From: Ficedula albicollis
Lineage: Eukaryota; Chordata; Aves; Passeriformes; Muscicapidae
Direction: 5' to 3'
Length of the DNA stretch: 64,000 bases
NCBI RefSeq assembly: GCF_000247815.1
Contig: NC_021678.1
Location: 124,001-188,000, forward strand
Position numbers and translations under genes: made by a program. A model generated the notes under the pieces. The model saw only the letters and a program-made list of their open reading frames with translations, did not search any database and was not told the origin of the DNA. Shown in pieces: positions 61,252-64,000 of this stretch. Each line of letters starts with the position of its first letter. Position 1 is the first letter of the stretch.

Positions 61252-64000
61252 CGGGGGGAGAAAGAGCTGGGAGAGGATACCTGTGCTAGGAGAGGAGCCA
61301 CTGCAGGGTGGGTGCTGTGAACAGGGAGCAGAGTGTTTGCCAAGCCGTGGGCAGGGATGGAGGGCTGCCAGGCACCAGCTTGGGAAAGCAGCAGCACAAG
61401 CTGGCAGTCACACCTGTAACCCCTGCCAGGGATGTGGGTAACTGTGATCCTGGTCTCTGGGGAGACAGCTCTAGCACAAAATCCTCCCTAGCACAGGCTG
61501 GGTTATTCCTCACAGCTGCTTCTCCATCCTCCTAAACCAGCTGAAGTCTCAGGAAATGAGCTACGTGCAGAAGGATGCACGGGTTCCACGTGGAGACAAA
61601 ACAAAGGACAGGCCTCCAGCTGAAGGGGACTGCATGGAAAACACATGGAGCCTTGAAGGGAGGCTGCCACATCTCCACAAGGCAGGAGAATGTGCTGTGA
61701 AATGACAGTGCTGGCAAAACCAAGGGAAACAAAAGCACAGCCCTCAGTGGGGCCACGTTAGTGACCACACACACCTCAGGTGAGCCTGGAATGCCCTCTC
61801 TCACCCTTCTGAGGAGTCCATAAACTTCAGTGGGATAGTGTTGCTGCTCTTAATTAAATCTGTTATTTGTGCTCTGCACAGCTGCAATGATGTCACCTTG
61901 ATGGAAAAAAAATAGATTAAAGCTGGTGTAAGGAGAAACAAGACTGCAAATTTTTATCACTTAGGAAGGCTCAAAGGAGGCAGAAAGAAAGCTAGGAAAC
62001 AGAAAAACAGAAAATTTCAGAGTTTACACCAAAATGAAGAAATTAAAATTAATGATTCTGCTCATTTACCTCATAGATACCAAAAAACCCAGGAAATATA
62101 AGAATAAGGAATTGTTCTAGCAGCATAACTTGACCATTTGTGGAAACCTTAGGCCTGGGGATGTTGGCATCATCATTTTCTTTTCATAGATGTAAGACCT
62201 AGAGTAGAAGTCATGCAGGGAAGGATTCAAGCCTAGTCTTCAGTGACTTTGCCTGGACTGATCTGGCCCCTGGAAGCTGATATTTGCAGTAGGAAAAAGT
62301 GTAGTCAAATTGTCTGGATAGGGAACTGAACCAGTTTAGCCATAGGAGCAGAGTTAACGGGCCAGGCAGACACTCAGCTGCAGGGAGCAATCAGAGGGAA
62401 AACGTTTCCAAGGTTAAAAATAAATAAATACATAAATCAGGTCTTGAGTGTAATTGCAAGCTAAATACCACTCAGTACTTATAAGTCACAATCAGTGCTT
62501 CTAAATGCCACCTTAAGACTGAGTCAAGAGCAGGAAGATGAAGAAAGATCTCAAAAAATTCCCCCAATAACCAGTTCAAAAGTCTTCTGTTTGGAGGGTG
62601 TGTATTCATCTTGCACAGCAGATAAGCTGATTAGATTTGCATCCAAGTGTGGTGTTAATACAGCAAAGGCCAAATGTGAATTCTAAGTGAGGCAGAGAAA
62701 AGGGAGAGAAGCTCATGAAATGCTAGAGGGATCTTAGAGGTGATGTGTTCTTTTTAAAGCTTAAGTGAAAGAAAAAACTAAGACTGGCCTTGACTCCCTC
62801 TTCACGTCACCCTCACCCTCTGCTGGTGTTTGTGGTGTAGGGACTGATTCAGGTGTGCAGGAGCAGACTGCTTTGATTTCAGTCTCTGTCCATATCCTAG
62901 GAGAGGGCAGGGAATGCCTTCAGGTGCACTGGCAGCTTCTCCAAAAACCAGTGCTCAGGGCAGGGTGATGTGGTGCCTGATTTCCTCCTACTAAAGCAGA
63001 TGAAGGCACAAGAAATCACTGCTTTTGAAGCAGTCATACATAAACCAGTGAAACCTGGAGAATTTAGCTGGGACGAATATATGAGTGCATGTGCACAGAG
63101 CTGTGGTTTGTTGCTTTGTAGCTGGACCACTGCCAGAAAGTTTCTTAACTCCTTTGGGGCAGAGAAAGGAAAAAGCATTTTAGAACTGAAACTCAGTCTT
63201 TCCAAGTGAGTATTTCCCCAGAACCTGTTCCTCCTTGCTGAAATGGGTGCTGTGTTTTGGAGCACAAGTTTGTGGAATTCACAAAGTTTCAAAAGAAGTC
63301 CTTCAGCCCAGGGAAAGCAGCATTTCAGCCTCACTTGGCTTTGGGCATCTTGCTCCCAGTTTCCTGGGAGAGCAAAGGGTGCTGTGCTGCATCCTCTTCC
63401 AGTCTTCACCTCTCTGCTGAGACTTTCACTTGCCACTGGCTGGATTTCGTCATGGAGAGGTCATTGCAGGTAATTTATATGGAATTCTGCATGGCTGAGT
63501 GGTAATGAACCTGGTTACTCTATCAGAATGGCAGTAATGGACATTTTTCAGTATATTGTAGAAAACAGTGGACAGAGCTGGAACAGTGGTGAACTGTCAC
63601 TGACAGAACTGGTTTATAACAGCAGCTGAAAACTGGATTTTTCTTTAACTGCTCCCTTCCAAAGAACACGATATTTTGTCTTTATCAGAAATGTGCTGGC
63701 TTGCCATAAAGTTGAAAGCAAGAATGACTGGAACAGTTCTCACAAATGTAGTTTACCTGATAACAGCCCTCATGGTTAAGAGACACAAAAGGCATCATTG
63801 GCTTAAAAAATTGGCATTGTGAGATTGTTAATCATTCACTTGCAGACAGTGCATCCCAACAGAAAATACATTTGAGAAACCTGGCCTGCCTTTTTGGCTC
63901 TGCCCATTACCTGCTGGTTATCTGTCTCATTTCTTCTTCCTGATCTGAAATAAGCCCCCAGCCTCAGCCTGCTTAAGTTGCAGAGTATTTTGGGCACTAT
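61252..64000. other. Unique non-coding stretch, no gene supported
   Basis: The window's longest open frame, 179 codons on the minus strand (62897-63436), lies here. Its translation has no recognisable domain, and three forward frames of 61-82 codons overlap it. A 63-codon forward frame at 62495-62686 is also unrecognised. A short TAAA-type repeat lies at about 62416-62438. Nothing else was recognised. Confidence 0.5.

Noticed and set aside
62897..63436. Longest open frame in the window, 179 codons on the minus strand
   Set aside because: No recognisable domain or motif, overlapped by several forward frames, and within the length expected by chance in 64 kb.

Overview
The window looks like non-coding nuclear DNA from a bird, most likely a songbird. 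It is AT-rich and CpG-poor, with many short A/T runs, no bacterial-style gene packing and no open frame longer than 179 codons. Two repeat families point to birds. One is the 3' end of a CR1 LINE at about 12.96-13.02 kb, with the typical ending motif and two copies of the terminal octamer. The other is a set of fragments that resemble the U3 part of avian ERVL-type LTRs, on the minus strand at about 49.0, 60.4 and 60.9 kb. No protein-coding gene, tRNA, rRNA or CRISPR array could be supported. The open frames show no recognisable family and are the chance frames expected in 64 kb, so the window is probably intergenic DNA or lies within large introns.

Layout. 1-16.3 kb: plain unique sequence with one CR1 tail and an exon-like segment at 456-712. 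16.3-17.8 kb: a 77-bp tandem duplication, a 22-bp duplication and a TA microsatellite. 18-42.8 kb: mostly unique, with a local CpG cluster at 19.16-19.41 kb, homopolymer runs, a palindrome cluster at 24.36 kb and a small signal-peptide-like ORF at 29.8 kb. 42.8-61.3 kb is the unusual part. It holds eight of the nine main two-copy tandem duplications (units of 72 to 441 bp, most about 96-99% identical by eye), an AT-only tract at 47.6 kb, and a run of exactly 250 C bases at 48.2 kb flanked by A runs. 61.3-64 kb: unique sequence with nothing recognised.

No gene set works together here. The most notable features are structural: the 250-base C run, the cluster of young tandem duplications in the right third (real polymorphic duplications or assembly false duplications), and an LTR fragment carried inside one of them. 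No undescribed gene system could be demonstrated. The small number of exon-like or peptide-like segments are listed as weak candidates.
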